Source of the DNA: Apricaphanius iberus
Lineage: Eukaryota; Chordata; Actinopteri; Cyprinodontiformes; Aphaniidae
Length of the DNA stretch: 64,000 nt
Assembly (NCBI GenBank): GCA_028564705.1
Contig: JAPXFQ010002804.1
Span: 744,001 to 808,000 of the forward strand
Direction: 5' to 3'
Part shown: positions 25,388-38,632 of the stretch, in pieces
Layout: every line of letters starts with the position of its first letter
Numbering within the stretch: the stretch's first letter is position 1
Notes under the pieces: model-generated
Told to the model about the DNA's origin: nothing
Seen by the model: only the letters and a program-made list of their open reading frames with translations
Database searches by the model: none
Position numbers and translations under genes: made by a program

Positions 25388-25600
25388 CACTGAACAAAAA
25401 TTTAAACGCAAAAATTTAGTTTTTGCTCACATTTTTCATGAGATGAACTCAAAGATCTGAAACATTTTCTACATACACAAAATAACCATTTATTTCAAAT
25501 GATGTTCACAACTCCGTCTAAATCTGTGATAGTGTGCGCATCTCCTTTGCTCAGATAATCCATCCCACTTCACAGGTATGCCACGCCAGCAGCGTGAAGT
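25388..25600 (+). mobile_element. Tc1/mariner-like left-end fragment
   Basis: CACTGAACAAAAATTTAAACG, TTTTGCTCACATTTTTCATG, GAACTCAAAGATCTGAAACA and CAGATAATCCATCCCACTTC follow the order of a common fish Tc1-like terminal region. No transposase or right end was found. Confidence 0.6.
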
Positions 25601-28600
25601 CATATATGCGACTTCTGATTTGTATAAGCATTTGAATTGTGAAATTTTACAATTAGATACATTCCAAATCACTTGTCAAACACAGTCGAGATGTACATCA
25701 TTAGTTATCATTTAAACTAAGGTAAAACATAGGTGTGATTCAGGGCGGAGGCGGACCAGAAAATAACTTTTATCGCTCTATTAACTACCATTATTTTTAA
25801 CATTCATTATTTTTTCCGTTCGGGGACCCATGGGCCGACCGGAAGGGGAGGAGATTTAGGCTCCCCATGAAGCCAATTTCAGTCAAATTAAAGCAATAGT
25901 TCAAATGGTCCTTGCTGCATGTAAATGAACTGACTGTTACCGCTATCTAACGCTATTAAGTGCAGAAAATGCTGTCTAAGTAGTGGACCAGGCATTCTGT
26001 GTAGGCCTATAACAATAATACATTTTGCTGGCCGATTAATCGCCCCAGAAGCTTGGGCGACTTTCAACACGTGTCAACGTACTTTTTTTTTTTCATCCAG
26101 TTTCTTTCGTAGAAAGAGGGAGACATACAGGAAAAAATAAAAATAGAAATTAGCATGGCTAGAGCAATGATCAAGCTAATTTAAAAGTATATTTTCTTAA
26201 TGGGTTTATGGTTCACTGTGACAGATATTTTAATCGCCTGTCAGAGCCTCTGTCTGATGATGATAACTCTCAATAGTCCATGATGTCATCAGTTAACCCT
26301 TGGGTGGTCCTTCTAGACATTCCAGATTATGCAAATCGATCAACTGCATGCCCATCACTGGTCTCCATGGTTACCACTGTGTAATCGGATGTTCCTTCTG
26401 AATGTTTTCGGCAATGATGGAGAGTGTCTGTTGTAACAGAGGTTTAGGGGTTGCCATTGCAGGACTCGCATGCAAACATTTCCGTATTGCAGAAGATGTA
26501 GTTCTCAAATTTAGACAGAATGTTGTAACATTTTGAAGCTCTGACAACCGAGCCCCCATCCGAGTCCAAATTTGATCAATTCAAAGAAAGAAAAAAAGGT
26601 GCAGCAAAACCCGGCCATTATTTAGCTTTTCATCACCGATCTATTTCCTGACTTACGTAATTAAACAGCTCCATTATAGCCCTTTAACCCGTGTAGAGGT
26701 GTGCGCCATCACACTGACCACATTTTTAATGTCAGCTGAGAACAAAACCTGTGAAGTTCAGCAACAATGACCCGTCCGGAACATTCTAAAAGCTACAAAA
26801 GCGGCAGCTAGTGTTTAAAATGACTCATTTAATGAGGTTTTACCTTTTTGTGCTTATTTCCGCACCAGCTAGACTCGTCTTTTTCGCCTTCGCTCTGCGG
26901 CAGACAGAAGACTTTCAACAGATTGGCTCCTTAAAGTGATAATTGTGCGTCAAGCTACTTTTCACCAACTTACGGAAGTGCAACACCTTGTCTACAAAAA
27001 TAAAAGCACACAGTTGTACCTCGTTTTTTCTTCCCTCTCGTTATTCCTAGGCCTAATATAAACGTATATTTCGGAGTTATTTTGCCGTAATAACGTATTT
27101 TAAACTGTTGATGATCTGTTTGTGTAGAGTGACGAAACTGTAACGCATTATTAGTTTTTGCTTATTTCTTTTTACAAGCAAACTACGTTTTATTTTGAAA
27201 ATAATACAGGAAAATCTACTTGACTAGCGGTAGAAGCACGACGAAAAAAAGGAATAGAAATGAATAGAAATAGAAAAACGAAAAAAAGCGGTACCCTTAT
27301 TTATTCACAGCACTCGATACCAAAACATTGTACTCGGAATTAACTCACTAATGCTGGTTGAAAGCCCGACAAGAATTCAGACCAAATTTAAACGTTTAAT
27401 AACTGAATAAATAACTAGCCAAATAAATACATAAAAGGTTTTAGATACTTAATATCAGTAATTACACTAAAACTTAAAATCTCAGCTGCTATCTGTGATC
27501 TGGGGCCTATCTGATAGGCAAGAGAAAACCTGCCCACAGTTCTTGTGGGTGTGGAGTGCTTTTTTACAGTCTATGGCTGGAACATTCTTTGTCAGTGACT
27601 GTGTGCTCTGATGTTTTGTCTACAGTTTACACACGGACGACATGTAATACATCACATCAGCAGCAGCAGAACATACAAACCTCCAAGACCATGTCGTATG
27701 AACAGAATATGATATAGGTGTGCTTGTGTTTATCCAGTCAGGAAATAGCTCGGAAGTTTCCGAATTCCATGTGTGACTGTTCCACCCACAGTTTCTGTCA
27801 TCTCAAACACACGCTCCTCCAGTTTGGGGGAGAGGTCCCCAGGGTTGGTTTGACCTGTTGTATTAACATTTATGCCTGAAGCAAACTGTGAAATATTTCA
27901 CATATGAAGCTCTAATGAATAAAAACAAGTAAAAGCATCCACACAATCATTTAGACAATCATTTTATTGATGAGTTCATGAAGAGAGGACAAAGCAGGCT
28001 TTGTTGATCTGCAATATTCACTTGTGTGTTGATTTATTTATTTAAATATGCTTTTTCTTTTGGTCCTCCTGAGATATCTGGGGGTTTATCGCCCGGCTAG
28101 TTCTGCCTGGCATCCTATTTGAGAATAAGGCATCGGTCTGGGCATGTCCTGAATGCGCTCCATAACGATCCAGCAGAGAGGCCTGAAGAAGCCCACATCT
28201 ACCACATGTATTCCCCGGATTTTGCTGTATAGATGCCTGAATAGAGTAAATTAGACTTTGGGTTATTCAAAAAGTTCCTAAAATATAAAGTCTGATATTT
28301 TGTATTTCAACGATTGCAACATATTTGAATAGAATTCTGTCACAGCTTTCAGTTTTGATATGATTCTCAAAAGCAACCTTCAGAATAAAAGTGACATCAC
28401 TGCCTACTTTTCTCCACGACTTTTTCTGTGGCATAACTAAAATACCTTTGGAAACCCACCATACAGCTGCTGTGTTTTTATCGCATTCACTCTCCAGGGT
28501 GAAGGCAGTTGACATGTGATGGGTGGAGTTTAGGGTATAGGGAGGTCAGAATCCTTTTGTAATCGTGACATAATAGGAATTTTATTGTGCACGTGGGAGG

Positions 28601-29362
28601 AAGACAGCATGTCACTTGAACAAGAGTGTGTGTATGTTGACATATTACGTCATCTGCATCAAGGCATGTAAGAGGACCCTGCAGTGGATAATGAGGGGAG
28701 CCAAAAGAGTCAGTGGAGTTTCACCTACCCTGTGTTGAGGATCTGTTTCAGAGCGACTGCAGGTAGAGGACTCTGATCATGTCAGAGACTCTTTGATTTC
28801 ACTACGGGAACTGTTTGAACTACCACCATCATGATTATCTGAAGGTGAACCAGTGAACTGCTATGCACTCGTTTTACCACGTGAAGTTGCAATCCTGAAC
28901 TACTGATAATATTATATACTTTACGTGGTTGCATCTATTTTATATGCCTTATGTCTTAATCTGTTTTCTGTCAAATGAAAAAAAATTATAACACCCCAAT
29001 AAGCGTTCAGGTCTGCTTTGACAAACTTTTGGCTGCGATATGTTTGAGGGATTTCCTGCGCGGTGGATTTACTGGCATGTTTTCACGGTCAAGTTCCGCT
29101 TAAGCCAAATGTTTTTTGTTTTTTTTGTTCTCCCTCATTGATGTTTTTATACAATTTTCAGTGTTCTCTGGTATGAAAGAATGCTGTCTAAGTCGGTTTC
29201 TGTGAAAAATAAATAATTCCCTGTCTGTTTCATTTGATGCCACTTCAGTGTGGGAGTGGGCGTGGAAACTCAAGATGTGGGGGTCTTGCTCTGATTGGCT
29301 AACTGCAAAAGTATTCTTACACTGTCTCTGTTTACTAAAATCAGTAACATGAGACAAAAATA
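25601..29362. other. intergenic, nothing firmly recognised
   Basis: A minus-strand ORF at 26371-26559 (LSELQNVTTFCLNLRTTSSA...) has protein-like composition but no recognisable family and no splice context. The remainder appears non-coding. Confidence 0.45.
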
Positions 29363-29389
29363 GTGCTGGTATTTAGGTTTAGACAGAGT

Positions 29390-29520
29390 TTACCACCCAG
29401 TTTAGGCAGCATTACCAAACAAGACCAGACTCCGACGTGCTACTGGCCGCAGCCGGACTCCACCACCGCAGCTGCTGGAGTCACAGCCTTCAGGACGCCA
29501 CACGCCACACGACAGACAGG
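29390..29520 (+). other. possible GC-rich first exon of an unassigned plus-strand transcript
   Basis: A local GC-rich island (CCGCAGCCGGACTCCACC, CTGCTGGAGTCACAGCC) ends CGACAGACAG|GTATTC, a consensus donor. A reversed CCAAT box (GATTGGC) lies at about 29293. No coding motif is present. Confidence 0.3.
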
Positions 29521-30079
29521 TATTCGGCGCCACGGTCTCCCTCTTTGCTACTGAGTTACTCCTTGAAAATCTTTTCCCCTCCGCTCAGCAATATGCTTAA
29601 ATCCAGTGAGATTTAACCAGCGGCGGATTCAGCTGCTGATATTATAATTCGTAGTTTTAAGCGTCGGTTATGTTTGAGGATAGTTAAAAAAAGAACATCT
29701 CTGGGTGGATGTGGTCACAGATATTAGCTGCTAGCCAAGGTAGTATATTTTGTTGTCATGGTGCATTTTATAGCACAATACTTGAAAGGTAAAACACTAC
29801 TTACAGCCTGGGAGCTGGTGTTCCATGGTTGTGACGGTACAGATCCTACTTTTAAGTTCAACCACGACGCAAAGCCAGTGCTGTAAGCTCTGTGTTCTCT
29901 AGCAGCTGCTAGAGGTTCAGCTTTCACCTTGCCAAAAACAACGGTCCCGTACCCGAGGCCATGATTGCTAAGTGAGCATTATGATATATGTTTTTTGGGC
30001 TTTTTTCAAACTCAAGCGTTTTCTGGTCTTTTTTTCTTTATGTAACTGATTCAGGGATTGGAGTTTGGATTAAATATTC

Positions 30080-30332
30080 AACACAGTGACTGGTTTTAAT
30101 GAAAGAAAACTCAGTTTTTCAAGATTTTCAGTGAAGGAGAGCTTTAAAAAAGCAAGTCGCTCAGGCGTCTGGTTTGGAAGGTTCCCTAGTGAGGTGTTCC
30201 CAGCACTTCCCTCTGGGATGAGGGCTAGGGGAGAAACGCCTTGGGATTCCCTAGGAGGAGCTGACCCAAGTTTCAGGGGAGAAGGAAGCCTGGGGAGCCC
30301 CTGGAATAAGCAGGGATGGATGGATGGGTCTC
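30080..30332 (+). mobile_element. Rex3/RTE-type LINE 3' end
   Basis: GGTTCCCTAGTGAGGTGTTCC, then CGCCTTGGGATTCCC, GGAAGCCTGGGGAGCCCCTG and a (GGAT)n tail are the diverged 3' terminus of a fish RTE-like LINE. Confidence 0.55.
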
Positions 30333-30658
30333 CCATTCTCCACCAGCACCCTCGAATTTACAAGGCCATTGTAAGGATGGGGAACGGTTAGATTTATATT
30401 TATCTACATTGATTCTAAATAGAAAGAAACACATGAAACCTTTAAGAGGGTTGCAGTTGGGTTTAATAATGTTTGTGTATTGTTTACAGGTCCCATTTCT
30501 ATTATACCTTTAAAGGCAAATACATCTGTTATTTTTTAGTATTAATCTACATAATTGGTTAAACATGGTAAAAACATTCACTTAAAATAAATATGATTTA
30601 AAAATTTTAATTATTATTTTCTTAACACTAACCTCAGCCATGTTCTGTCTCCATGCAG

Positions 30659-30693
30659 ATGCGCCGACCTTAAGTAGTTCTGGAACTGCTCCA
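30659..30693 (+). other. possible 35-base internal exon
   Basis: Bounded by TCTCCATGCAG and GTAAGG, both strong splice signals. The interior has an early in-frame stop in the obvious frame, so any transcript is probably non-coding or the segment is UTR. Confidence 0.25.
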
Positions 30694-30768
30694 TGTAAGG
30701 AAATGGATTTAAGGGAGGGCTGCTTTGTCATTATGTTTTCTGTTTACATTTGTAATAATTACTAGGTT

Positions 30769-31134
30769 GGGCTGCACGGTGGCGCAGTGGTTAGCACTGT
30801 TGCCTTGCAGCAAGAAGGTTGTGGGTTCATATCCCGGCCCAGGGCCTTTCTGCATGGAGTTTGCATGTTCTCCCCGTGCATGCATGGGTTCCCTCCGGGT
30901 ACTCCAGCTTCCTCCCACAGTCCAAAAACATGAATGTCAGGTTAATTGATGTCACCAAATTGTCCTTAGGTGTGAGTGTGTGCATGGTTGTTTGTCCTGT
31001 TTGTCCTGCCCTGTGATGGACTGGCAACCTGTCCAGGGTGTACCCCGCCTCTTGCCCATTGACAGCTGGAGATAGGCACCAGCACCCCCCGTGACCCATT
31101 AAGGATTAAGCGGTAAAGAAAATGGATGGATGGA
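30769..31134 (+). mobile_element. full-length tRNA-derived SINE with 13-bp target duplication
   Basis: The head GGGCTGCACGGTGGCGCAGT, GGTTAGCAC and GGTTCATATCCCGG are A/B-box-like. The body carries GTTTGCATGTTCTCCCCGTG and GATGGACTGGCAACCTGTCC. The tail is GGATGGATGGA. TAATTACTAGGTT is duplicated exactly at 30756-30768 and 31135-31147. Confidence 0.88.
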
Positions 31135-31448
31135 TAATTACTAGGTTTGATTAAAATATTCTGCTGCCATTTCAGAGTGTATCATTTTTTTCTTACCCCA
31201 CGAAGGGTTTCTCCCAATTTAGGTCACCTGTACATAAACTGTCAGTCTTCCATTGTTCCGGGTTGGGATGTGGTGTGGAACACAGTTGGAAAAAGAAATA
31301 AGAACAAGCTTCCACTGATCTCCTTCTGAACTTGTTTTGTGTTACTGTTTGGGTCCCACCTCAATAACTGCTCGAAATCCATCACACAATGTAACGGCCA
31401 TTCTGCTCCCAGGGGCTAGCTGGGACCTACTCCATAAGTATCCCCCAA

Positions 31449-31630
31449 CTAGGGCTGGCGATATGGCCTCAAATTAGACTATTATAGACTATTTTTCCTG
31501 TGATGGACTGGCGACCCGTCCAGGGTGTACGCCGGCCTCTCACCCGTTGACAGCTGGAGATAGGCACCGGCCCTCCCCCCGCGACCCTTTAAGGATTAAG
31601 TGGTTCAGAAAATGGATGGATGGATATGTA
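31449..31630 (+). mobile_element. hAT MITE end fragment plus truncated SINE 3' end
   Basis: AGGGCTGGCGATATGGCC (31451-31468) is a hAT-like terminus. From about 31500, TGATGGACTGGCGACCCGTC through GGATGGATGGAT is the SINE 3' half, without a tRNA head. Confidence 0.55.
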
Positions 31631-32519
31631 GGGATATTATGAATGAATGAATTAATTAATTAATAATTGTTATGATCTATCTGGTGTTGTTGAGAAATAT
31701 TAACTAATAATTGCAAATTAGTAGTTAATTATTCTTTAAATCATTTAATCGGGGTACCATTCTAGCCTCTGGGCTAGAAACAAAATATTAAGTAAGTAAT
31801 CTCACTTATAATGATTAATTATTAGTGATTACACTAGAAATATCCTATCTGAAGGAAATGAATTCTTTGCAATAATTCACACACACACACACACTCAAAA
31901 TAAAAGAAACCAGAGATTTGATACAATTGAACGAATTTATTCTAAAAACACAACTAAAATAAAAACACTACTTATACCAAATGGTTCTGTCAAGACTACC
32001 GTATCCCTGAGTAATATGGCGGCCAGCGATAAGGTCACTTAGGCACGTCACGGGGCGCCTCCTACTGACGTCGTACGCAGCCCCTCGCGTGCATGCGTGG
32101 AGACGGTGCATGATGTGAACGCGCAGGTCGTCGAAAAGAACGGGGGGAAGTTTTATTATCCTATGCTAGCATATCATTTGGTTTTTGGCGTCCTAAAAAA
32201 TGCAACTTTAGTCTCCTCTGTCCTAAGAACATTATCCACAGGTTTTGGTCTTTGTCTATGTTTTATTTGGCAAACTTTAGTCCAGCCGCATATTTTTGTT
32301 CTTTCCACAAAATGTCTCCTCCTTACATATCTTCTTAAAGAGATACTCACCCCCCTTTCAGAGTATTCCTTCAGCTACAGTTCCGGTTTGAAAACAGCGG
32401 CAAAGGGAGACTTGCCTGGCGGTTCGAGGTACGCATGGTGGCAAGGCTGGGGGGTATCTACACTTCATTGCTATCAAAACTCCATGGAGGTGTGGCAGAG
32501 ACTGGGCTTGTTTTATACT

Positions 32520-32798
32520 CCACAGCGGCAGGACTGCTGTCGTCAGAAATACAGGCTGACGTCTGAATTAAGTCTAGAGCCAGAAGCCATGCCCAATTCA
32601 AATTCAGGTGCAGTGTAAAGTTTTTACCTGAAGAGGGCAATCCACTGATGCTATTTGATGGACAATATTTTCAATACAATGTATTAAAAAAAGCAAAAAC
32701 TATAAAGAGACATGTAGATAGTACCACCATACACTCATTTTGTTGATAAGTAAAAAATGTTGATTTGGGAGTGAGTTGCACTTTAAGAAGTGAAACTT
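32520..32798 (-). repeat. dispersed repeat, copy 2 (inverted relative to 9694-9965)
   Basis: The minus strand runs TTAAAGTGCAACTCACTCCC ... ACTATCTACATGTCT ... GCCCTCTTCAGG ... ACTTTACACTGCACC ... TCAGCCTGTATTTCTGACGA, collinear with the first copy. Confidence 0.65.
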
Positions 32799-33549
32799 GT
32801 ACGGTCACTTGCTGATACTCAAGCCTGCGCTTTCATATCAGCAATAGCAAGAGTCATTTGGAGGTTTTATGATGACCTTGTGATTTTGCAGTCTCCTTCA
32901 AGCATATTGTGGTCTGCTTTCAGGGTGAACTTGCTTTGAAATGCTAGATCTGGCCATGTAGATTGGGATCTGTTTTCATCACTTGAGGACTATTTGCTCC
33001 CATTCTCCATTCTACAGCCAGGAACACAGCAGTCTAAATGTCTGATGTTTAAATGGGTTAAACTTCAGTCAAAACCAGAAACAGAATTAACTCTATTGGC
33101 CAAGTATGAACGCACAAACAGGAAATTCTACTTTGCTGTCAAAGTACAGACATTTGTTTTTAAACATAAGTAAAATTACAAATACAAAACTACATATGTG
33201 TCATTTTTAAGACATGAAGTAAGTTGAAATGTTTCTATAATTAAAATTAGTCCCAAACTACATATTTGAAATTGGGTGTTACATAACAAAAGTACTTGAA
33301 TAAAAGATGAGCTCACTGATAAGACATATAGTCTACGAGCCACACAGCCTCTGTCAAAGACCCATACTGAGCGTTACGGTTGTAGTCTACTGTATCACTC
33401 CACCCCTGTTTATCTCACACATTTTTGACACACTTCCTTAACCGTTTACTTTACTAAAAATAGATAAATATGAGAGAGAAGCAAGTAGAATGAGCAGAGG
33501 TATTGAGAGGCATGCTAGTTGGAGTAGAGAACACTTCAAAAGTACGTAT

Positions 33550-34140
33550 ACAGTTTGAATAGTTGCACATTTTGTCACATCACAGTACCAAGCTTTGGTG
33601 TATGTTATTGGAGCTTTACTTGCACATTCGGTCTTACAAGGTAAACCCTATCCATCCTTCGTCTGCAACCACCTCAAGTAAATGATTTGGTTACATCTCC
33701 TGCTGTTTGTGTAGGGTTGTTGTCCTGCTGGAACATGAACGTCTGCTTCAAACTCAAGTCTCTGACAGCCTTTAACTTTGGTTTCCTACAACATTACCCA
33801 TTTCTGACTGTCTTCCGTCTCCATCAGCTTTGACCAGCTTCCGTGTTCATGCTGAAGAAATTCATACCCACTGAAGTTTTTGTTGTGTGGCCAGATAAAG
33901 TGCTTTGCATGTTCACCCAAAATACAAATTTCGGCCTCATCTAATAAGGTTCTCCTTCCACGTTATCTGGGCCCTCTCCTGTTTGCAGCTAACTGCAAAC
34001 AGGACCTTTTAGAACTTTCTCACAGGAATAGCTTTCTTCTTGGCGCTCTTCCACAAATGCTAGATTTGTGGAGTCCACCCCTGATAGTTGTCCTTTTGAC
34101 AAATTTAAATGCTGTCCTTAGTGCAGTGGATCCCATTCTA
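33550..34140 (-). pseudogene. decayed Tc1-like element, transposase on minus strand
   Basis: TTGTCCTGCTGGAACATGAAC, GGCCAGATAAAGTGCTTTGC, TCTAATAAGGTTCTCCTTCC, GCAAACAGGACCTTTTAGAA and GCTAGATTTGTGGAGTCCAC follow the antisense order of fish Tc1 transposase. Stops and indels in every frame make it inactive. Confidence 0.6.
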
Positions 34141-34470
34141 TTTGTGGTTCAGTCTTTGCGGATTCACCTATTCGCGGATTTTTCTGTGGAATGTAGCTCC
34201 ACATTTTTTGCCCATATGCATGTTTCTTTTGTCCATGCATATCCAAATTATTCTGAAGAAAAAGCAGATTGGTAAGCCACGATACCTAGGTGCTATACTA
34301 CTTGGCATTCTGTTGGCAAGGTTTACAAAACAACGAATCGAGGAGTGCCAGGATGGACGCTTTTTTGTTTCTCCTCCCCTTTCTTTGCCTGCCGCTCTTG
34401 TATGGTCAGTAAAGCCTCTCCATGCATTTTCCTCCAAAGTTCAACAATTGATCTGGTCTGTTGGTCTCTA
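34121..34470 (+). mobile_element. possible pogo/Tigger-like MITE end
   Basis: CAGTGGATCCCATTCTATTTG, then GCGGATTCACCTATTCGCGG resemble the CAGTGG...TTCGCGGATTTTT termini of Tigger/pogo elements. The right end was not found. Confidence 0.4.
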
Positions 34471-35910
34471 AATGCAATTGATAATATTTTTTAAACCCGA
34501 AGAACAGCTAGGGGAGAGCTCTCCTTCTCTGACAGAACGCCCCCGACTGCATATGTGGTAGATTCTTGGGAGAAGTGGAAGATCAAGTATCTCGTGCTGC
34601 TGTCCATGGAGAACATGGAAGATATTTGTATGATTTGATTTGTAATAATTAGGTTTCCGGTGTTTGGAGCAGGTAGGTTCCTGGGGAATCGCAAGTTTTA
34701 AAACTGTCTGCAGCAATTGGCAAGCTGTCTGAACTCTAGGCTTCAAGGGATGTATCAGGCTGTTAACACTCAGACTCAGTGTGTTGCCTGAAGAATATCG
34801 TAATATAGATGCTCTGACTACCAACCTGGCTGTCGTTTCAGAACTTGCCCATGGCGTGGAAAGCAACGTGGAGAAGTTCTCAGCTAAGCATGGTGGTAAC
34901 TGATCCCCTATTAGGCTGCGTGGAGTCGCCATTGAGTACACTGAGAGACTTAATGGCAGACGCAACAAAGCTCTAACCTGAACCACAACAATTGCTGCTA
35001 TCTGAATCTCCCATGTTGGACTTGGAATCTGGCTCCCCATGTTGGCCTTGGAAGGCTGACTATCTGAAGCTCGCCTGGGCGTTCATGGAGACGGGTACTC
35101 TGTCCCCACCCTCTCCTAATCTTTACATGCGCCTTTGAGCTTCCTGGATCAGCTCCCCTCCAGGATGTCTTGTTACATCTGAGGCGATAGACACTGGCAT
35201 GAACTGAGAGAAAGTTCACAGACTCACTTACTTACTGACGCTCACACCAATATCACATACACGCACGCGCTCCTTGATCTCAACGTGCTGGCCCCTCCCT
35301 CCAACCTCCCTCCAACTCCAGGGGTGGCGAGTCTGCGACATTGGTCTGTTGGGCGGGAGATGCCCCCACATGCATCCTCTCATGTTCGAAATGTGTGCTT
35401 CTATGTATTTATTTGGGATTATTTGTTTGCACCTCTGCCCTCTCCTATGCTGTCGGCTGGGCTGAATGGTTCGTGGTTGGTTACTTACACTGGGTAAAAC
35501 AAAGTAAAACAGTCAAGCGCTAGACCAGACATAGGGTCTGAAACTAGCTAAATTTCATCTCCAGATAGTCCATTATGTCTTAGTTGCCTTTTCATGCTGT
35601 TATATCACAGGTTTTGCTTATTTCTTTCCCACCGAATCATGTAAAGCCCCTTCAATTACCTTGTTGTTGAAAGTGTGCTATACAAATAAAATTTCTTTGC
35701 CTTTTTTGTTTTCCCTCTCCACCTATTCCCATCTCTTGTTACCCTTTTTTATCTGCACCATGAAGGCTGCTGCCACAGCCTACCTGATCCTGTTTATGTC
35801 TATATGGTTATTGTTTGTGTGTTCTTTGTGCTAGACAAACAGTTTTGTTGTTCCGGGACGCAGGTTCAATGACAATAAAACTTTCATTCAGTCATTCATT
35901 TTTTTTTTTT
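34471..35910 (+). mobile_element. non-LTR retrotransposon-like 3' region
   Basis: GTGTGCTATACAAATAAAATT (about 35673) and ATGACAATAAAACTTTCATTC with a (CATT) and poly(T) tail (35869-35910) are typical LINE 3' ends. The GC-richer upstream sequence (34500-35500) has a 190-codon antisense ORF with no domain, taken as chance. Confidence 0.4.
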
Positions 35911-35999
35911 TCTTCACTGACTGGTTTTCCCCTGAAGAGTTAAAATAAGGAAGGCAATGGGTGTCAGCTTTTTGGGTAGTGAAAAGAAAGTTTCCACTG

Positions 36000-37320
36000 T
36001 GTGAATCATAAACTGTATGTATCTATTTGGTGTTTGAGCTACTAAAATAAGCATTTAGAAGCATTTTTTAGAGTCTCAAGAGCTCATGGTTTGTAGCTAA
36101 GCGCGGACGTCTAAGGTCTAATGCCGGAGGTACACGGAGTTAGTTTGGTGGTTGGCCAGCTCTTAATTTGTTTAAATGTGTGCCATGTTTGTATAGCAGA
36201 CATTGTCAAGGCATTTGGGTAACTGTGGTCTGACATTCTGGACATTGTGCAGCAGAGGCAAAAAAAAAATAAAAAATGAAGGTGCAGGTGATAGTATATA
36301 GGATAGCTGCAAAAGTAAAAGAAAGGTTCCAAAGATTGGAATGAGACCTTCTCTGAAGTATGTATATTTTACAGCAGTGGTGTCAAAACGTTATTATTTA
36401 TTATCTCTGGCATGTGTTGTAAATTGAACACTGCTCGCAAGTGACACAACTAGATTTAAAAAAAAAAAACGGAAACATTTATTTAACTGTGGTTATATAT
36501 TTTGTTTACTTGTATATGCTAAACAAAGAACAACACATTGAATATTTTTATATGTAATTCATCACTTTTTGACATTTTTGGATCAACTAATGCAAGGTAA
36601 AAGAACTCTTCACTTGTTTTAAAGATGTGTGTTGTAACTTATCAACCTGTGCCTTTTGCGTCGGATTTGTACCGTTCTGAAACACAAACATTCATTTCAC
36701 ATACTGAGAACACGTGGAACAGTTAGATGGACATGGTGGAACCTGTCAGAACAAATAATTGTACGTTTTAAGAGAACTGTAAACAGGTTAATTAGGTTAT
36801 AAACAGGTTGAACTTGTTTCAGATGAACTCATTGTCGCCTAGTTCTGGTGTCGTCTTTAGATTATCCACACAGGGGCAGTGTTTCCTCTTGCAAAAAGGC
36901 TGGGGCTTAGTTAGACACCGTTTACCACAATAATTGTAATAGCTGGTATGTATTAATATGTAATGACAATTTTTCTATCTTGATAAAAGGAAAATGTTTC
37001 CTGGGTTTATCATTTTGGTATTCTACAGCAAATTTTTAGAGTTTTTATTACAATATGTACAGATAGTCTGTGTCTACCATAGATTTGCTCATACCCACTC
37101 ATGTCTGACAATTTTATTTTCAGAATATAGAAGGGGTTAGATTAAAGAAACACCCAGTCATGGCTGGACCTGGGTGAATTTTACGGAAAATTACCCTGAT
37201 GTTTCGATAGTATAAACCTGCCTAATGACAAGAAAGTACTACATGCAACCTCACTTAAAAACGTCTGTCAATTCAAGACACAGCATAGACCCCTCTGTTT
37301 TTCCTGATGAGTATATAACT
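36000..37320. other. intergenic, nothing recognised
   Basis: AT-rich; no coding similarity or clear repeat boundaries. Confidence 0.5.
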
Positions 37321-37321
37321 G

Positions 37322-37465
37322 CCTGTATATATATATATATATATAGTGGGGGAAATTAATATTTGATACATTACAGTGTGATTTTCCAGATTTCATGTGA
37401 TCCTATCTCTCACAGTTAAGGTCTACCTACAATGGAAACTCCAGACCTCTTATTTCTTTGTAAGT
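37322..37465 (+). mobile_element. TA microsatellite and Tc1-like end fragment
   Basis: A TATATA run is followed by GTGGGGGAAATTAATATTTGA, close to the GTGGGGCAAATAAGTATTTGA terminus of fish Tc1-like elements. It decays after about 120 bases. Confidence 0.5.
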
Positions 37466-38632
37466 GGCGTAACTTGAAAGTACATATTTTCCCGTCTGTA
37501 AATTTATATGCGAAAACTGATGAACACAAAGATCTAAGTGTGTAAACAGATCAAGATGATAAATTATGTTTTGGGAAATAAAAAAAAAGGAATAGTTTCT
37601 AATTTTTTTAGAAGCCATAGAGTTTGAAAGTTTTAGTTTGAAAGTAAAACATTACAAGTGTGAGGAAAGGTTTGGGTTGTGAAACAAATATGTCAAATCG
37701 TTGGACAATTCAGTATTTCAAATAATTGTAAAATTTGTAAATCATTTTTATTTTAACTTTTATTCCACAAAACCGTGGAGGCAGAGAATGCAGTGCTTAG
37801 ATTTAAAGCAATAGTTCTGTTGGTGACAGTGAAAAAAAAGTAACTTTCCAACAATTCCCCAGTCTAGATATGTTTGTGAAAGTTCAAAATTTGACCCTCG
37901 TTTCTTTCCTTTGTTCAGTAACAACTGGCTATAAGCCAAACCAGGGCCTCGCAGACATTTGACATTTTACTTTTCAAACCTTTGACTGAAAAGAAGAAGA
38001 TGTATCTAAGTTGGAGCCACAAAGCAGCCCATCCTCTGGCCTAATTGGGTTGGATGGCTCAGCAAGATATGGAGGTGGCATTTTACCAGAGAATTCCCTC
38101 AGGTTTCTGGCTGATGAGCCCGGACTACCTTCGTTTATCAATGTCTTCCGACTTCTGCTGAGTAGTTTGTTTTTGGCCTTTGCACACTTTATCAGCTGTC
38201 ACATCTAATGGGCCCCACTGTGGAGAACACGGGGACACCGCAGATCCCGTGGGTTCATCTTTTGTTTCCAGTTTCCATTTGCCACAGATAGCTCAATAGC
38301 TGGAGATCCTCTACTTTGCTGAAAACTGCTTCCTTTGCTGGTACTGAGGAATACCTTTGTAAATAGCTGGATGGCGGTTCTATTAGTTTCTATTAGAGTT
38401 TTCATGATAAAAATAGAGCTGTGCAAACCACATCTGAAAGATTGGCTTGCAAATGGAGATGAATGAAAACGAATACTGAACAATAAAAAAAATCACAGTT
38501 GACTTCAGTTCTGACTTTGATCTATAGAATCTAACAATTTTTGACCAAGATAGTTTAGAAAACTAAATGGGGGTTTAAATCATTAGCTAATATGATTTGT
38601 GCATATTGAGGCTGTTTGGGTAGTTTTTTTCA

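Noticed and set aside
26371..26559. 62-codon minus-strand ORF with protein-like composition
   Set aside because: No recognised family and no flanking splice sites that extend it; too short to call.
34468..35040. 190-codon minus-strand ORF
   Set aside because: Composition is low in recognisable motifs and it lies antisense to a retrotransposon-like 3' region. No family resemblance.
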